A DNA stretch of 64,000 nucleotides, taken from Anabaena sp. 4-3 (GTDB taxonomy: Bacteria > Cyanobacteriota > Cyanobacteriia > Cyanobacteriales > Nostocaceae). Shown here piece after piece: positions 9,656 through 19,521 of this stretch. The DNA lies in the NCBI RefSeq assembly GCF_001597745.1, contig NZ_LUHJ01000072.1, positions 231,734 through 295,733 of the forward strand. The letters run 5' to 3'. The translations under genes were made by a program, and so were the position numbers. A model generated the notes under the pieces. That model saw nothing but the letters and a program-made list of their open reading frames with translations, searched no databases and was not told the DNA's origin. Numbering within the stretch: the stretch's first letter is position 1; every line of letters starts with the position of its first letter.

Positions 9656-9699
9656 CAAAAAACAAAGACGCAAAGCGGCTAATAACTGCTTTGCGTCTT
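9656..9699 (-). terminator. Rho-independent terminator of ilvC
   Basis: On the minus strand a 12-bp stem (aagacgcaaagc, 9688-9699 pairing with 9665-9676) is followed by a T-rich tract (plus-strand A-run at 9657-9662). It begins 24 bases after the ilvC stop codon. Confidence 0.8.
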
Positions 9700-9722
9700 G
9701 ATGTCAGGTTTTTAAGAATGTT

Positions 9723-11215
<1,493 letters not shown>

Positions 11216-14119
11216 ATGCCTGGCGACTGTTCCTTGAGTTCTGAAACTTATTTAGTACAACTTTTGAATCAAATTACATCAGTTTCCTTGCAAATTCATC
11301 AAGGAGCTAATGTTGATGAGGTTTTGAATACTACAGTCGAAGAAACGCGGAAAATCTTGGCGTGCGATCGCGTTCTCATTTACCAAATTCTACCCGACGG
11401 TGATGGTGTAATTATTTCCGAGTCTCTTGGTAGGGATGATATCACACCAGTCATGGGTCAACTGATCTATGATCCCTGCTTTGCTGAGAAGTGGATAGAA
11501 CCCTATCGACAGGGGCGAGTGCAAGTGATTAACGATATTTATACTAGCCAATTGCAAACCTGTCATATCGAGTTACTGCAACACTTTCAGGTGCGGGCTA
11601 ATTTGGTAGTTCCTATCTTACTCAGGCATGAGTCAACACCTCACCTCTGGGGGTTACTGATTGCTCAACAGTGTATACATCCTCGTCGGTGGCACTCCTT
11701 AGAAATCGAGCTTTTACGTCATCTAGGGATGCAGTTAGGTATCGCCCTGGAGCATACACAACAGCAACAGCACCTCCAGCATTTAGTAACCTACCGGGAA
11801 CAGGAGATTACTGAGCAGAAAGCCGCTTTAGAGACATACAAACAAATAGAGAAAGAGTTGCGCTGGCAAAAAGCATTGTTACGCTCGATGACGGATACTT
11901 CTCCGTTGGCTTTTTATGTGGTAGATAACCGCACAGATAACATTCTCTATTTCAATCACCGTTTCTGTGAAATTTGGGGAATTGAACATCTAGAACACCA
12001 GATGCAGCGTGATTTATTAAAAAATAATGACATTATTCCCTATTGTGTGTCATTAATTGCAGACGTTCCCGCCTTTGCTGAATCATGCAAACCCCTACAG
12101 AGTGAAGAAAATCGCTGCATAGTGGAAGACGAAATTTTGTTTACAGATGGACGGATGATTCGCCGCTTTTCCAGTCAGATTCGGGATGTTCATGATCAAT
12201 ACTTTGGGCGACTCTATATTTTTGAAGATATTACCTTGCGTAAACAAACAGAAGCCGCGCTTAAAGCCAGTGAGGAACGCTGGCAATTTGCCCTAGAAGG
12301 TAATGGCGATGGGGTATGGGATTGGAACGCTGAAACTGGGGAAATCTTCTTTTCCCGTCGTTGGAAAGAAATGTTAGGGTTTGCGGAAGATGAGATTGAC
12401 AGTAACCTGAGCGCATGGGAACAACTGCTACACCCAGATGATAAGACGCGAGTCTATCAGGAAATTCAAAAGCATTTTCGCGGGGAAACTCAACAGTATG
12501 TGAGTGAGTACCGCGTCAGATGCCAAAATGGTACTTACAAGTGGATTTTAGATCGGGGTAAAATTGTCACTTATACAAACAAAGGTGTTCCTCTGCGATT
12601 GATTGGCACCCATACTGATATTACTGAACGCAAGTGGATGGAAGAGGCACTCAGAGAGAGCGAAGCCCGTTACCGTTCTGTAATTACCACGATGGCGGAG
12701 GGGATTGTGCTACAGCAAGCAGATGGACAGATTATTACCTGTAATCAGAGTGCTGAGAGAATAATGGGACTGACACCTGATCAAATGATGGGGCGAGCCT
12801 TGATTGATTCGCGTTGGCGGGCGATTCACGAGGATGGCTCACCGTTTCCCGGAGAAGATTACCCGGCGATTGTTACCTTACGCACGGGAAAACCACAATT
12901 TAACGTCGTCATGGGTGTTCATCAACCTGATGGTAATCTCGTCTGGATTTCGATCAACTCCCAACCATTGTTTTATCTGCAACAATCGCAACCCTATGCG
13001 GCGGTGGTGTCATTTACGGATATCACAATGCAAAAGCAAGCAGAAAAAGCATTAAAACGGCAGGTAAGACGAGAACGCACCATCCACGCGATCGCCCAAA
13101 ATATCCGTCAATCCCTCGACTTGGAACAGATTCTTAATACTACCGTGGCTGAGGTACGGCAATTTTTACAAACTGATCGCGTCGTTATCTACCGCTTTAA
13201 TGCTAACTGGAGTGGTGTGGTGATTACTGAGTCTGTTGCCTCGGAGTTTTTAGCAATTCGGGAGATGGAATTTACAGATAGCTATTTTGTGGAAACCCAA
13301 GGGGGAACTTACCATCAAGGGCAAGTTAATGTTGTCTCGGATATTGACAAGGCTAATTTTACCCCCTGCCATTTAGAGTTACTACAAAAGTTACAAGTCC
13401 GAGCCAAGTTGGTGGTACCGATTTTGCAGCAACAACAAACTTGGGGGTTATTGATTGCTCACCATTGCAGCGCGCCTCGTCAGTGGCAACCTTTTGATAT
13501 TGAATTGTTGACTCAACTAGCAACGCAGTTAGCGATCGCCATCCAACAGTCAGAATTGCATGAGCAACTGCAAATTGCCAACCAGCATCTACAAAACTTA
13601 GCTTTGATTGATCAATTGACACAACTAGCTAATAGACGCTGCTTTGATCAGCACCTCAATCATGAATGGCATCACCACACCTGTAAACAACGCCCATTGT
13701 CGTTAATTTTATGCGATATTGATTATTTCAAGCAATACAATGATACTTATGGTCATTCAGCCGGGGATGTTTGCCTGCAATCAGTTGCTCAAGCCCTGAA
13801 ACAAGCAGCCAGACAAAGCAACGATTTAGTTGCTCGTTATGGTGGGGAAGAATTCGCCCTGATTTTACCAGACACAGACAGTGATGGCGCGATCGCAGTT
13901 GCCCAATTTGTGCAGGAAGCTATCCAAAAACGGCAAATTCCTCACGCTGCCTCTGCTGTAGCTTCATGGGTGACAGTCAGTATTGGCATTGCCACTGTCA
14001 TTCCTACACCCAATATGGTAGCTCTAGACTTGATTAATGCTGCCGATCAAGCACTTTATCAAGCCAAAGCACGAGGACGCAATAATTACTACATTTATAA
14101 TGGAGTCATCAATCTCTAG
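11216..14119 (+). CDS. Diguanylate cyclase GAF-PAS-PAS-PAS-GAF-GGDEF with probable cyanobacteriochrome GAF
   Basis: In this 967-residue soluble protein the order is GAF (about 20-180), three PAS domains (about 225-345, 355-475, 487-605), a second GAF (about 620-790) and a GGDEF domain with active-site GGEEF at 876-880. The GGDEF makes cyclic di-GMP from GTP. The inhibitory RxxD site appears missing (QSND at the expected place). GAF1 has D86-P-C88-F and C116-H117, the two cysteines 28 residues apart, as in DXCF cyanobacteriochromes that carry a bilin. GAF2 keeps the canonical C718-H but has Tyr690 where the second Cys would be. I infer light- or bilin-dependent control of cyclic di-GMP; bilin attachment itself is not shown. 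No operon partner. Confidence 0.88.
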   Translation: MPGDCSLSSETYLVQLLNQITSVSLQIHQGANVDEVLNTTVEETRKILACDRVLIYQILPDGDGVIISESLGRDDITPVMGQLIYDPCFAEKWIEPYRQGRVQVINDIYTSQLQTCHIELLQHFQVRANLVVPILLRHESTPHLWGLLIAQQCIHPRRWHSLEIELLRHLGMQLGIALEHTQQQQHLQHLVTYREQEITEQKAALETYKQIEKELRWQKALLRSMTDTSPLAFYVVDNRTDNILYFNHRFCEIWGIEHLEHQMQRDLLKNNDIIPYCVSLIADVPAFAESCKPLQSEENRCIVEDEILFTDGRMIRRFSSQIRDVHDQYFGRLYIFEDITLRKQTEAALKASEERWQFALEGNGDGVWDWNAETGEIFFSRRWKEMLGFAEDEIDSNLSAWEQLLHPDDKTRVYQEIQKHFRGETQQYVSEYRVRCQNGTYKWILDRGKIVTYTNKGVPLRLIGTHTDITERKWMEEALRESEARYRSVITTMAEGIVLQQADGQIITCNQSAERIMGLTPDQMMGRALIDSRWRAIHEDGSPFPGEDYPAIVTLRTGKPQFNVVMGVHQPDGNLVWISINSQPLFYLQQSQPYAAVVSFTDITMQKQAEKALKRQVRRERTIHAIAQNIRQSLDLEQILNTTVAEVRQFLQTDRVVIYRFNANWSGVVITESVASEFLAIREMEFTDSYFVETQGGTYHQGQVNVVSDIDKANFTPCHLELLQKLQVRAKLVVPILQQQQTWGLLIAHHCSAPRQWQPFDIELLTQLATQLAIAIQQSELHEQLQIANQHLQNLALIDQLTQLANRRCFDQHLNHEWHHHTCKQRPLSLILCDIDYFKQYNDTYGHSAGDVCLQSVAQALKQAARQSNDLVARYGGEEFALILPDTDSDGAIAVAQFVQEAIQKRQIPHAASAVASWVTVSIGIATVIPTPNMVALDLINAADQALYQAKARGRNNYYIYNGVINL

Positions 14120-14153
14120 TCCCAAGCTGGCAAGTGGTGAGCATTGATATTAA

Positions 14154-14343
14154 TAAATAGTTATCATATTTGTGAGGGCTAGGGAACAGGGAACAGGTAA
14201 CAGGTAGCAGGTAACAGGTAGCAGGTAACAGGTAACAGGTAACAGGTAACAGGTAACAGGTAACAGGTAACAGGTAACAGGTAACAGGTAACAGAGTCAG
14301 ATAAAAGTCTGCATCTTCAGTTAATCATCAGTAATTAACCGGA
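14154..14343 (-). repeat. MITE-like element carrying a heptamer array, copy A
   Basis: A run of about 16 copies of a 7-nt unit (ggtaaca and variants, 14183-14294) is flanked by sequence that also flanks the different heptamer array at 28090-28217, in reverse orientation here. The shared flanks include ctagccctcaca/atatgataacta on one side and gcagacttt, attaactgaagatg and ccggttaattactgat on the other. The array itself is a short tandemly repeated repetitive sequence of the kind known in heterocystous cyanobacteria. It lies upstream of the small gene at 14366. Confidence 0.7.
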
Positions 14344-14365
14344 ATTGATATGAGTGGTTTATAAT

Positions 14366-14665
14366 ATGCTGAACTCAGCCCAAAATAAAGCCAAAGAAAT
14401 CATCCAAAATGTTGTTGAGACTACCCAAGAGAAAACCACTGAAATTACTGAAGAAGCTATTTTTCAAGCTGTTGATCAAGCACTCAATGTAATTGAAATA
14501 GCTAGTAAAAGAGTGCGGGAAAGAAATATACCTACAGAAAAAGTTTCCCTAGAAGTTAGCGTCAATATTATGGGATTAATTGAACTCAAAATGCAAGCTA
14601 ATGTACCTAATCAAGAAGAAGTAAAAGAAGTAATCTTAGCCGTTAATCATAATTCTCATCAGTAG
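14366..14665 (+). CDS. Small helical hypothetical protein, about 99 residues
   Basis: The frame is open from a GTG at 14354, but ATG at 14366 (MLNSAQNKAKEII) is the better start. The N-terminal half is strongly helical and charged (QEKTTEITEEAIFQAVDQALNVIEIASKRV). The C-terminal half looks like a beta-strand pair (KVSLEVSVNIMGLIELKMQANVP) followed by a short helix. There is no signal peptide. I do not recognise a named family; the helical start resembles late-embryogenesis-like or membrane-associated small proteins only loosely. The heptamer array element ends about 20 bases upstream, so its promoter may lie within or beyond that repeat. Confidence 0.6.
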   Translation: MLNSAQNKAKEIIQNVVETTQEKTTEITEEAIFQAVDQALNVIEIASKRVRERNIPTEKVSLEVSVNIMGLIELKMQANVPNQEEVKEVILAVNHNSHQ

Positions 14666-14782
14666 TCAACATTCATCCGCGTACCCTACAGGTTATTGGT
14701 AGCGTCTCATAAGAGAAGCAAGCTATATCTGCGTTTATCTGCGTTTATCTGCGTTTAATTATTTGTCTTCTCACTCTCGTTC

Positions 14783-14847
14783 AGGTGGGCATTGCCAACA
14801 AAGTTAAACTCAGAGTTTGAGGCAATTTCCAGCAATGCCCACCCTAC
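14783..14847. repeat. GGTGGGCATTGCC palindromic element, core copy
   Basis: Arms aggtgggcattgcc and gcaatgcccacc enclose about 35 bases (aactcagagtttgaggcaa inside). The same core recurs at 26091-26155 and, in tandem, at 42201-42280. Just upstream, 14725-14756 holds three direct copies of tatctgcgtt. Confidence 0.7.
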
Positions 14848-14861
14848 ACAAATGGTTGGTA

Positions 14862-14929
14862 AGGTGCGTCAATAAACGTATTTTTCATATCTGATGCACC
14901 CTACTAATATCCCAGTAGCGTAAATCCTG
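14862..14929. repeat. Degenerate copy of the GTAGGGTGCGTCAG element
   Basis: Diverged arms aaggtgcgtca and tgatgcaccctac, followed by ctaatatcccagtagcgtaaatcct, match the right half of the elements at 34980 and 36961. The element runs directly up to the stop codon of the lipoprotein gene at 14930. Confidence 0.6.
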
Positions 14930-15751
14930 TTATTGCACAATATCAGGAATTGCTGATGGATATACAGATTCAGCGATTAACACAGGCTTATTGGTGTATT
15001 CTGCTTCGAGTTGCCTTTCAAAACCCGTATCCCAATTAAAGTCGTATTCTCTTTCAATGTCAGCAACAACAAATGGACGTAGTACACCAGTAACCACAAC
15101 TTGCTCACCATCTCTCACTGGTGTTTGTCCCTGGGGATATAAAACTAATAAATCTTGCCCACCAATTAACCTGTCTTCATCAAGGGTAAAGGCATTATTA
15201 CCAACAATTTCTTCAACTTCCGCAGGTACGGCAATCACCTGATTATAATATGCGCTGGGATTGGTAGTCAATGTCCCTGGCTTGACTGCGGGAGCAATAG
15301 ATTGAGCGATAATAGCTGGTTTACTTTCGTATTCTCGATATAAATTTGGATCTAAATCTAGCCCGTATTCTCTTTCAATCTCGGTAATGACAAAGTTAGC
15401 CACTTTACCTGTAATTTGTAATTCTGTATTCTCAGGAAGCGCGGCTGGCTTTCCTGAAGCATTCACAACTAAAATTGTTTCACCACTTAGAAATTCATTG
15501 TCGCTAATTGTGAATGTACTGGCACTAACTTTTCTAACTGGTTCACTTCTGACACTCACAATTCTACCTAAAAGAGCGTTGGTGTTATCTGCAACTTGTT
15601 CAGTAGTCACATTGCTTTCAGATTCACCAATTTCTCTACCACCTAAGTTATTGGTACAAGCAGGAAGAAATATAATTGTCATAGCTAGAGCGATTAAACC
15701 TGTTCGTTTGCTGCTCAAGCTGCTAACAGTATGATAATGTTTATTCAACAT
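14930..15751 (-). CDS. Lipoprotein with duplicated OB-like domain (paralogue of 45979-46857)
   Basis: The start is ATG 15751, preceded by GAGGAG; the frame upstream of it is not used. A hydrophobic leader ends in LPAC, a lipobox, so the protein should be lipid-anchored. The mature part has two similar halves: FTISDNEFLSGETILVVN...IEREYGLDLD...KPAIIAQSI and FTLDEDRLIGGQDLLVLY...IEREYDFNWD...KPVLIAESVYPS. The repeated pattern of short beta strands, with TGKV and TGVL near IEREY, suggests two small beta-barrel (OB-like) units. Function unknown. The paralogue at 45979 shares the architecture and ribosome-site context, which points to an old gene duplication. Confidence 0.75.
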   Translation of the reverse strand: MLNKHYHTVSSLSSKRTGLIALAMTIIFLPACTNNLGGREIGESESNVTTEQVADNTNALLGRIVSVRSEPVRKVSASTFTISDNEFLSGETILVVNASGKPAALPENTELQITGKVANFVITEIEREYGLDLDPNLYREYESKPAIIAQSIAPAVKPGTLTTNPSAYYNQVIAVPAEVEEIVGNNAFTLDEDRLIGGQDLLVLYPQGQTPVRDGEQVVVTGVLRPFVVADIEREYDFNWDTGFERQLEAEYTNKPVLIAESVYPSAIPDIVQ

Positions 15752-16037
15752 GAAAAAATCTCCTCGTAACTTTAGCAAAGCTAATTACAAGTTCAGTTGC
15801 TAATCGGATAACACCTGACTAAAGCAGATGCAATTACTGCTTGTAATTATGGCAACGAGTAAATTGTTTGCTTTGCAGTAACACACTGATTTCATCCTAA
15901 TAGGTTAAAAATTAAATGTCTTCTTTCGCAAGAATGAAAAAAAGGCATTACATCCTCGCAAAATCAATCAAGCCCAAGGTATTTGCTTGATTTATCCTGC
16001 ATTTATGCAATGCCATTTTAATTTATAGACTATAGAC

Positions 16038-16559
16038 TTATTTCATTGGTTGTAGTTTCGTCACTTTCAATTTAAAAGGCCCGACTCCAGTCTCACCAAA
16101 AGAGCGCACTCTCACAATATAAGTTCCTGTTTCATTGATGCGGGTAAACAGTAAAGAATTACTGGTACCATCAGGGCCGTCATCGTTTTCTGCTACTGTC
16201 GAACCATTGGGTGCTAACAGGGTGATGATACAATCAAAGCTATCAGAACTTAAATCAATTGCGAGATTATCGCCTTTATTCAATTTGATAGCATAATCAC
16301 GAGCAAAACCACCCTGACCTGTGGGAATATCTTTTTCCGAAAGGGTATCAGTAATTTCTTTAAAATCAGTTAATACCACAGGACTATACAATTTATTTTG
16401 AGCGAAAGCGGCGGTTGAACTCATCACGATTGCCAATAATGTAGCTGGCAATAGGATAATGTTGCGTAAATTTTTATAAATATGTTTAGTGAGCATAACC
16501 AGAGATGTTCCCAAGATAACAGGGTAAGTTTGTTGATTTTTCAGAGATAGGTTGCCCAT
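16038..16559 (-). CDS. Exported protein with pre-peptidase C-terminal (PPC) domain
   Basis: Two starts are possible: ATG 16559, 3 bases after the comF stop, or MLTKHIYKNL at 16496, which gives a conventional signal peptide (LLPATLLAIVMSSTAAFA, cleavage before QNKLY). Neither has a strong Shine-Dalgarno. The mature region of about 120 residues has the PPC beta-sandwich pattern: YAIKLNKGDNLAIDLSSDSFDCIITLLAPNG, ENDDGPDGTSNSLLFTRINETGTYIVRVRSF. PPC domains usually accompany secreted hydrolases; here one stands alone, so a binding or structural role in the periplasm or outside is likelier than catalysis. Its position suggests co-transcription with comF. Confidence 0.75.
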   Translation of the reverse strand: MGNLSLKNQQTYPVILGTSLVMLTKHIYKNLRNIILLPATLLAIVMSSTAAFAQNKLYSPVVLTDFKEITDTLSEKDIPTGQGGFARDYAIKLNKGDNLAIDLSSDSFDCIITLLAPNGSTVAENDDGPDGTSNSLLFTRINETGTYIVRVRSFGETGVGPFKLKVTKLQPMK

Positions 16560-16562
16560 CCA

Positions 16563-17234
16563 TTAATTTTTGGTATCTTTGTGTTTGACAGGAGTGGCGA
16601 TCGCTGCTAACCCTAAAACAACAATTCCAGACTGACGCAGTATATGCACAGCAGAGCGCGCCGTAGCACCAGTAGTGTAAATGTCATCCACTAACAATAC
16701 TGGGTTTTGCGGCGGGCGAGCGCGAAAATCTGAACCAATAGTAAAAGCTGCACTTAAGTTATTTTCTCGCTCCGACGCAGATAAACCAAATTGTGCTTGA
16801 GTCTCGCGCACTCTGGCTAAACCATGTTCTTTTAATTTTAATCCAGTTGTTTGACAAAAGCTGTGGGCGATTAATGCCGCTTGATTGAAACCCCGTTGTT
16901 TTTGCTTGCTGGGGTGGAGTGGGATTGGTACTACTAAAATTTGTTGCTTTTGATGAAGCGAATTTAATAACCAAGTTTCTCCCATCCATTGTCCTAAAGG
17001 ACGAGCGATTTGTGGCTGACGTTCATATTTCATTACCGCGATCGCACGTTTAATTATCCCACCATACACACCCCAGCTAAACACAGGTATGGGAGGTTTC
17101 CATAAACTATGAGGGTGATGGTGTTGACATTTTTTTAACTGTCTGGTGCAGTTTTCACAAAACACACCGGATGTAGAACGTTGACACAGAGGACAATGAG
17201 ATTGTAGAAATAAATCCAGAAAGCCTTTCAACAT
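16563..17234 (-). CDS. comF: ComF-family phosphoribosyltransferase-like protein
   Basis: The 223-residue protein has an N-terminal zinc-ribbon (CPLCQRST...CENC, residues about 14-29) and a type I phosphoribosyltransferase fold with VLLVDDIYTTGATA, the PRPP-binding loop, near residue 180. ComF is required for DNA uptake in naturally competent bacteria, probably on the cytoplasmic side of the uptake machinery, and competence has been reported in several cyanobacteria. Length and both motifs are normal. The PPC-domain gene follows 3 bases after its stop codon and an acetyltransferase gene precedes it by about 38 bases, so a short operon is likely. Confidence 0.88.
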   Translation of the reverse strand: MLKGFLDLFLQSHCPLCQRSTSGVFCENCTRQLKKCQHHHPHSLWKPPIPVFSWGVYGGIIKRAIAVMKYERQPQIARPLGQWMGETWLLNSLHQKQQILVVPIPLHPSKQKQRGFNQAALIAHSFCQTTGLKLKEHGLARVRETQAQFGLSASERENNLSAAFTIGSDFRARPPQNPVLLVDDIYTTGATARSAVHILRQSGIVVLGLAAIATPVKHKDTKN

Positions 17235-17272
17235 TGGTGAGAGATGACCGAGGCGTGAAACTATATTGTCTC

Positions 17273-17752
17273 TTAGAGGTATTTAACATACACGCGATCG
17301 CAGCGTGGAGTTTCCACACCTGTAGCTAGCTGATAGCCGTTGTGTTCATACAATTTGACTGCTTCTACCAACACGCTGGCAGTTTCAATCCAAATTTGTT
17401 CAAAACCACGGTTAGCGATCGCTGCTTCTAACTGTTGTAACAAATATTTCCCCAATCCTAAACCCCTGACGCTGGGTAAAAGATACATTTTCCTGATTTC
17501 CACGGCATTTTTACCCCGATTTACCGGATAATATGCCCCCGTACCCACTATTTGACTTTGGTGTTCAATTACCCAAAACTCGCCACCTGTGGCTAAATAA
17601 AACTCTTCGACTTCCAGCACATCACGATCTGCGCCTTTAGGTTCCCAACCCAAACCGTATTCTGATAATACGTAACTGATGATGGCGGCGGCTTTAGTGC
17701 GATCGCTTTTTTGCCAGTTACGAATTAAGAAGTCTTTGTAGTAGCTGTGCAT
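17273..17752 (-). CDS. GNAT-family N-acetyltransferase
   Basis: The 159-residue product reads as a complete GNAT domain. It has FWVIEHQSQIVGTGAYYPV (strands 2-4), EIRKMYLLPSVRGLGLGKYLLQQL with the acetyl-CoA loop RGLGLGKYL, and YEHNGYQLATG near the end. Such enzymes transfer an acetyl group from acetyl-CoA to an amine; the substrate cannot be named from sequence. It is cytosolic. It lies directly upstream of comF on the same strand. Confidence 0.88.
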   Translation of the reverse strand: MHSYYKDFLIRNWQKSDRTKAAAIISYVLSEYGLGWEPKGADRDVLEVEEFYLATGGEFWVIEHQSQIVGTGAYYPVNRGKNAVEIRKMYLLPSVRGLGLGKYLLQQLEAAIANRGFEQIWIETASVLVEAVKLYEHNGYQLATGVETPRCDRVYVKYL

Positions 17753-17765
17753 TACCGTTTATGGG

Positions 17766-17927
17766 TCAGGTGTGTACAGAAAAGTCTTCTGGAAATCTTC
17801 CCGAATTTACCCAGCGAATAGCTTCTCTTGCTGATTTTAACGCAGGTGACGCAATCACAGCATGATAAATCAGAATTTCTCCAAGTTTCCCTGGTCTATA
17901 AATTTGTTTTTGGGCATCATCATTCAC
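17766..17927 (-). pseudogene. Short ORF, possible gene remnant
   Basis: On the minus strand a frame runs from GTG 17927 (or TTG 17942) to TGA at 17766. It encodes about 53 residues with convincing amino-acid balance (DDAQKQIYRPGKLGEILIYH, then ASPALKSAREAIRWV and SGRFPEDFSVHT). It ends 14 bases before the acetyltransferase start. There is an in-frame stop just upstream and no obvious ribosome site, so it could be a decayed gene end or a small protein. No family recognised. The rest of 17753-18087 holds nothing else that I can identify. Confidence 0.3.
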
Positions 17928-18087
17928 TTTAACTAGCAATTTTCAACTAGCAAGTCACAAACTGAAAATACCGATAGATTTCTGCTGATTCCAATCATAG
18001 AAACTGGTTATCCTAACCTCTAGCTGAGTCTGATACCATGTAATTATTAAGCGTTTCTTAACACTTCAAGTTTAAATGAGTTAAGTC

Positions 18088-18387
18088 ATGAAGTTAAATG
18101 TGACAAGATTGCTAATTCTCGGTGTTGTCGTCCTGGCATCTGTACCTGCAATTGCTCAAAATCAAGGTAATTCCTTTTCTGGTAGAGTTCAGCGAGTCTG
18201 GGAAGATGGATTTAGGTTAAACACCGGTAATCGTGCCATCACAGTCGATACTTATGATATCTGTGGAGATAATACAACCCGGCACATATCGGCTGGTGAG
18301 CAAGTCACCGTAACAGGCGAATTTGATGGAGGCGAGTTTGATGCCTTTTCAGTCACTAAAACTAATGGCACAAGAGTTTGCCAGTAG
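18088..18387 (+). CDS. Small exported OB-like protein, 99 residues
   Basis: ATG 18088 begins a clear signal peptide (LLILGVVVLASVPAIA, cleavage before QNQGN). The mature 75 residues look like a single small beta-barrel: SFSGRVQRVWEDGFRLNTG, ITVDTYDICGDNTTRHISAGEQVTVTGEFDGGEFDAFSVTK, ending in Cys. Two Cys may form a disulfide. The pattern resembles bacterial OB-fold periplasmic proteins and, loosely, each half of the lipoproteins at 14930 and 45979. Function unknown. Monocistronic. Confidence 0.7.
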   Translation: MKLNVTRLLILGVVVLASVPAIAQNQGNSFSGRVQRVWEDGFRLNTGNRAITVDTYDICGDNTTRHISAGEQVTVTGEFDGGEFDAFSVTKTNGTRVCQ

Positions 18388-18510
18388 AGGCAACAACAAA
18401 GCAACAGACACAGCGCACAAGCAAATCCCAAACCACAAATTTAATTAGCAGCAAAATCTCTGCGTACCTCTGCGCTTACATAAAATAGTGGGAAGTTTGA
18501 AAGCCCACCA

Positions 18511-18644
18511 GTAACACCCTGAAAATCCCAAAAATTTTCAGGGTGTTACGTCCTTTAGGGGTGGGATGAAAAACAACTCAAGCGGCTTTAGCCGCAGTGA
18601 TATTTTGTACTTGTTATTTATTTACGCTATACTATAAAGCGTAA
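18511..18644. repeat. Three consecutive inverted repeats, possible decayed IS200/IS605 end
   Basis: Inverted repeats are at 18511-18526/18534-18549 (16-bp perfect arms gtaacaccctgaaaat), 18582-18587/18590-18595 (gcggct) and 18622-18628/18638-18644 (ttacgct). Clustered hairpins with gtcctttaggggtggg between them resemble the structured ends of IS200/IS605 elements, but no transposase remnant is adjacent. The first hairpin could also terminate the small gene at 18088. The remainder of 18388-18759 shows nothing else. Confidence 0.4.
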
Positions 18645-18759
18645 CTTAGTCGATAGTAAATCCCAGTGCATCACGGTAGAACAGAAAACATTCTCTGTAG
18701 TTAGAGACGAGTAACCTGATATGTGTTAACCGTAGCGACATAAATAGTGCCTGATTTTA

Positions 18760-19359
18760 CTAACTATGAATTCTAGGCTCTGGATGTAAATTTACCAGTA
18801 ACTCACTTTCAATTATTGATAATTCATCCAGCCGTTGATTGACAATTTCACGGTCAAAATAAGTATCAGCTAAAACCCAATAAGTACCGAAGTGTCGCGC
18901 TTCTGATGCCATCAAACCCTTGTAAAACTTGGCTAATTCTGGCTCAGGGCAGTGTGTAGCTAATAATCCTAAACGTTCATGACTGCGAGCTTCAATTAAA
19001 CCTGTCACGAGTAAGGAATCTAAAAAACGTTCAGGTTCTTGGGGACGCACAGCTGCTTTTAAACCTGCGCCATAGGGAGGTGGTGAGAGGGGTGCTAAAG
19101 GGATACTTCGCCTTTCTAACCATTGATTCACCAATTCAAAATGTTCTAATTCTTCACGGGCGATCGCTGTTAATTCCCGCACCATTTTAGTATTAGAAGG
19201 ATAGCGAAACATAAAGTTTAACGCCACCCCAGCCGCTTTACGTTCACAGTGGGAATGATCCAGCAAAATAATATCTAAGTTAGTAATGGCTTGTTCTATC
19301 CAAGCATCACTGGTAGGTTGCTTTAGTGCATTAATGGTTGGTAACACAGAGTTAAGCAT
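18760..19359 (-). CDS. miaE: tRNA-(ms2io6A)-hydroxylase MiaE-like protein
   Basis: The 199-residue protein matches the MiaE diiron family. It has DHSHCERKAAGVALNF, with the first Glu ligands, REELEHFELVNQWLERR with ExxH, GLIEARSHERL with the next Glu/His, and SEARHFGTYW with the last ExxH. MiaE hydroxylates the isopentenyl group on the modified adenosine 37 of certain tRNAs using O2. It is cytosolic. The gene is followed by repeat-rich DNA and lies downstream of the dienelactone hydrolase gene on the same strand, separated by about 160 bases holding a hairpin unit. Confidence 0.9.
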   Translation of the reverse strand: MLNSVLPTINALKQPTSDAWIEQAITNLDIILLDHSHCERKAAGVALNFMFRYPSNTKMVRELTAIAREELEHFELVNQWLERRSIPLAPLSPPPYGAGLKAAVRPQEPERFLDSLLVTGLIEARSHERLGLLATHCPEPELAKFYKGLMASEARHFGTYWVLADTYFDREIVNQRLDELSIIESELLVNLHPEPRIHS

Positions 19360-19450
19360 AGGGCGATAAAACTAAACAAATAAGAATAGTGCTGAATATG
19401 TCAGCAAATCGATTTTAATGTAAATGGCGGTGTTTTAGTTCTGAGGATAT

Positions 19451-19499
19451 AGATCCCCAACTTCTTTGAGAAGTCAGGGATCTGAGTATAATGTTTTTT
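19451..19499 (+). terminator. Hairpin plus T-tract, copy 2 of a dispersed unit
   Basis: Arms 19451-19465 and 19469-19483 pair with one mismatch around a 3-nt loop, and six T follow at 19494-19499. It lies 3' of the minus-strand dienelactone hydrolase gene, but the T-tract points along the plus strand. So it is not in the right orientation to terminate that gene by the classical mechanism. Confidence 0.5.
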
Positions 19500-19521
19500 G
19501 AAATTAGTGTTAATAGTTGGT

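Noticed and set aside
14183..14294. Regular repeats that could suggest a CRISPR array
   Set aside because: The period is 7 nt with no unique spacers and no cas genes nearby; it is a heptamer tandem array.
19451..19499. Hairpin unit as terminator of the dienelactone hydrolase gene
   Set aside because: The T-tract is on the wrong side for that minus-strand gene, so a classical terminator role there is not supported.
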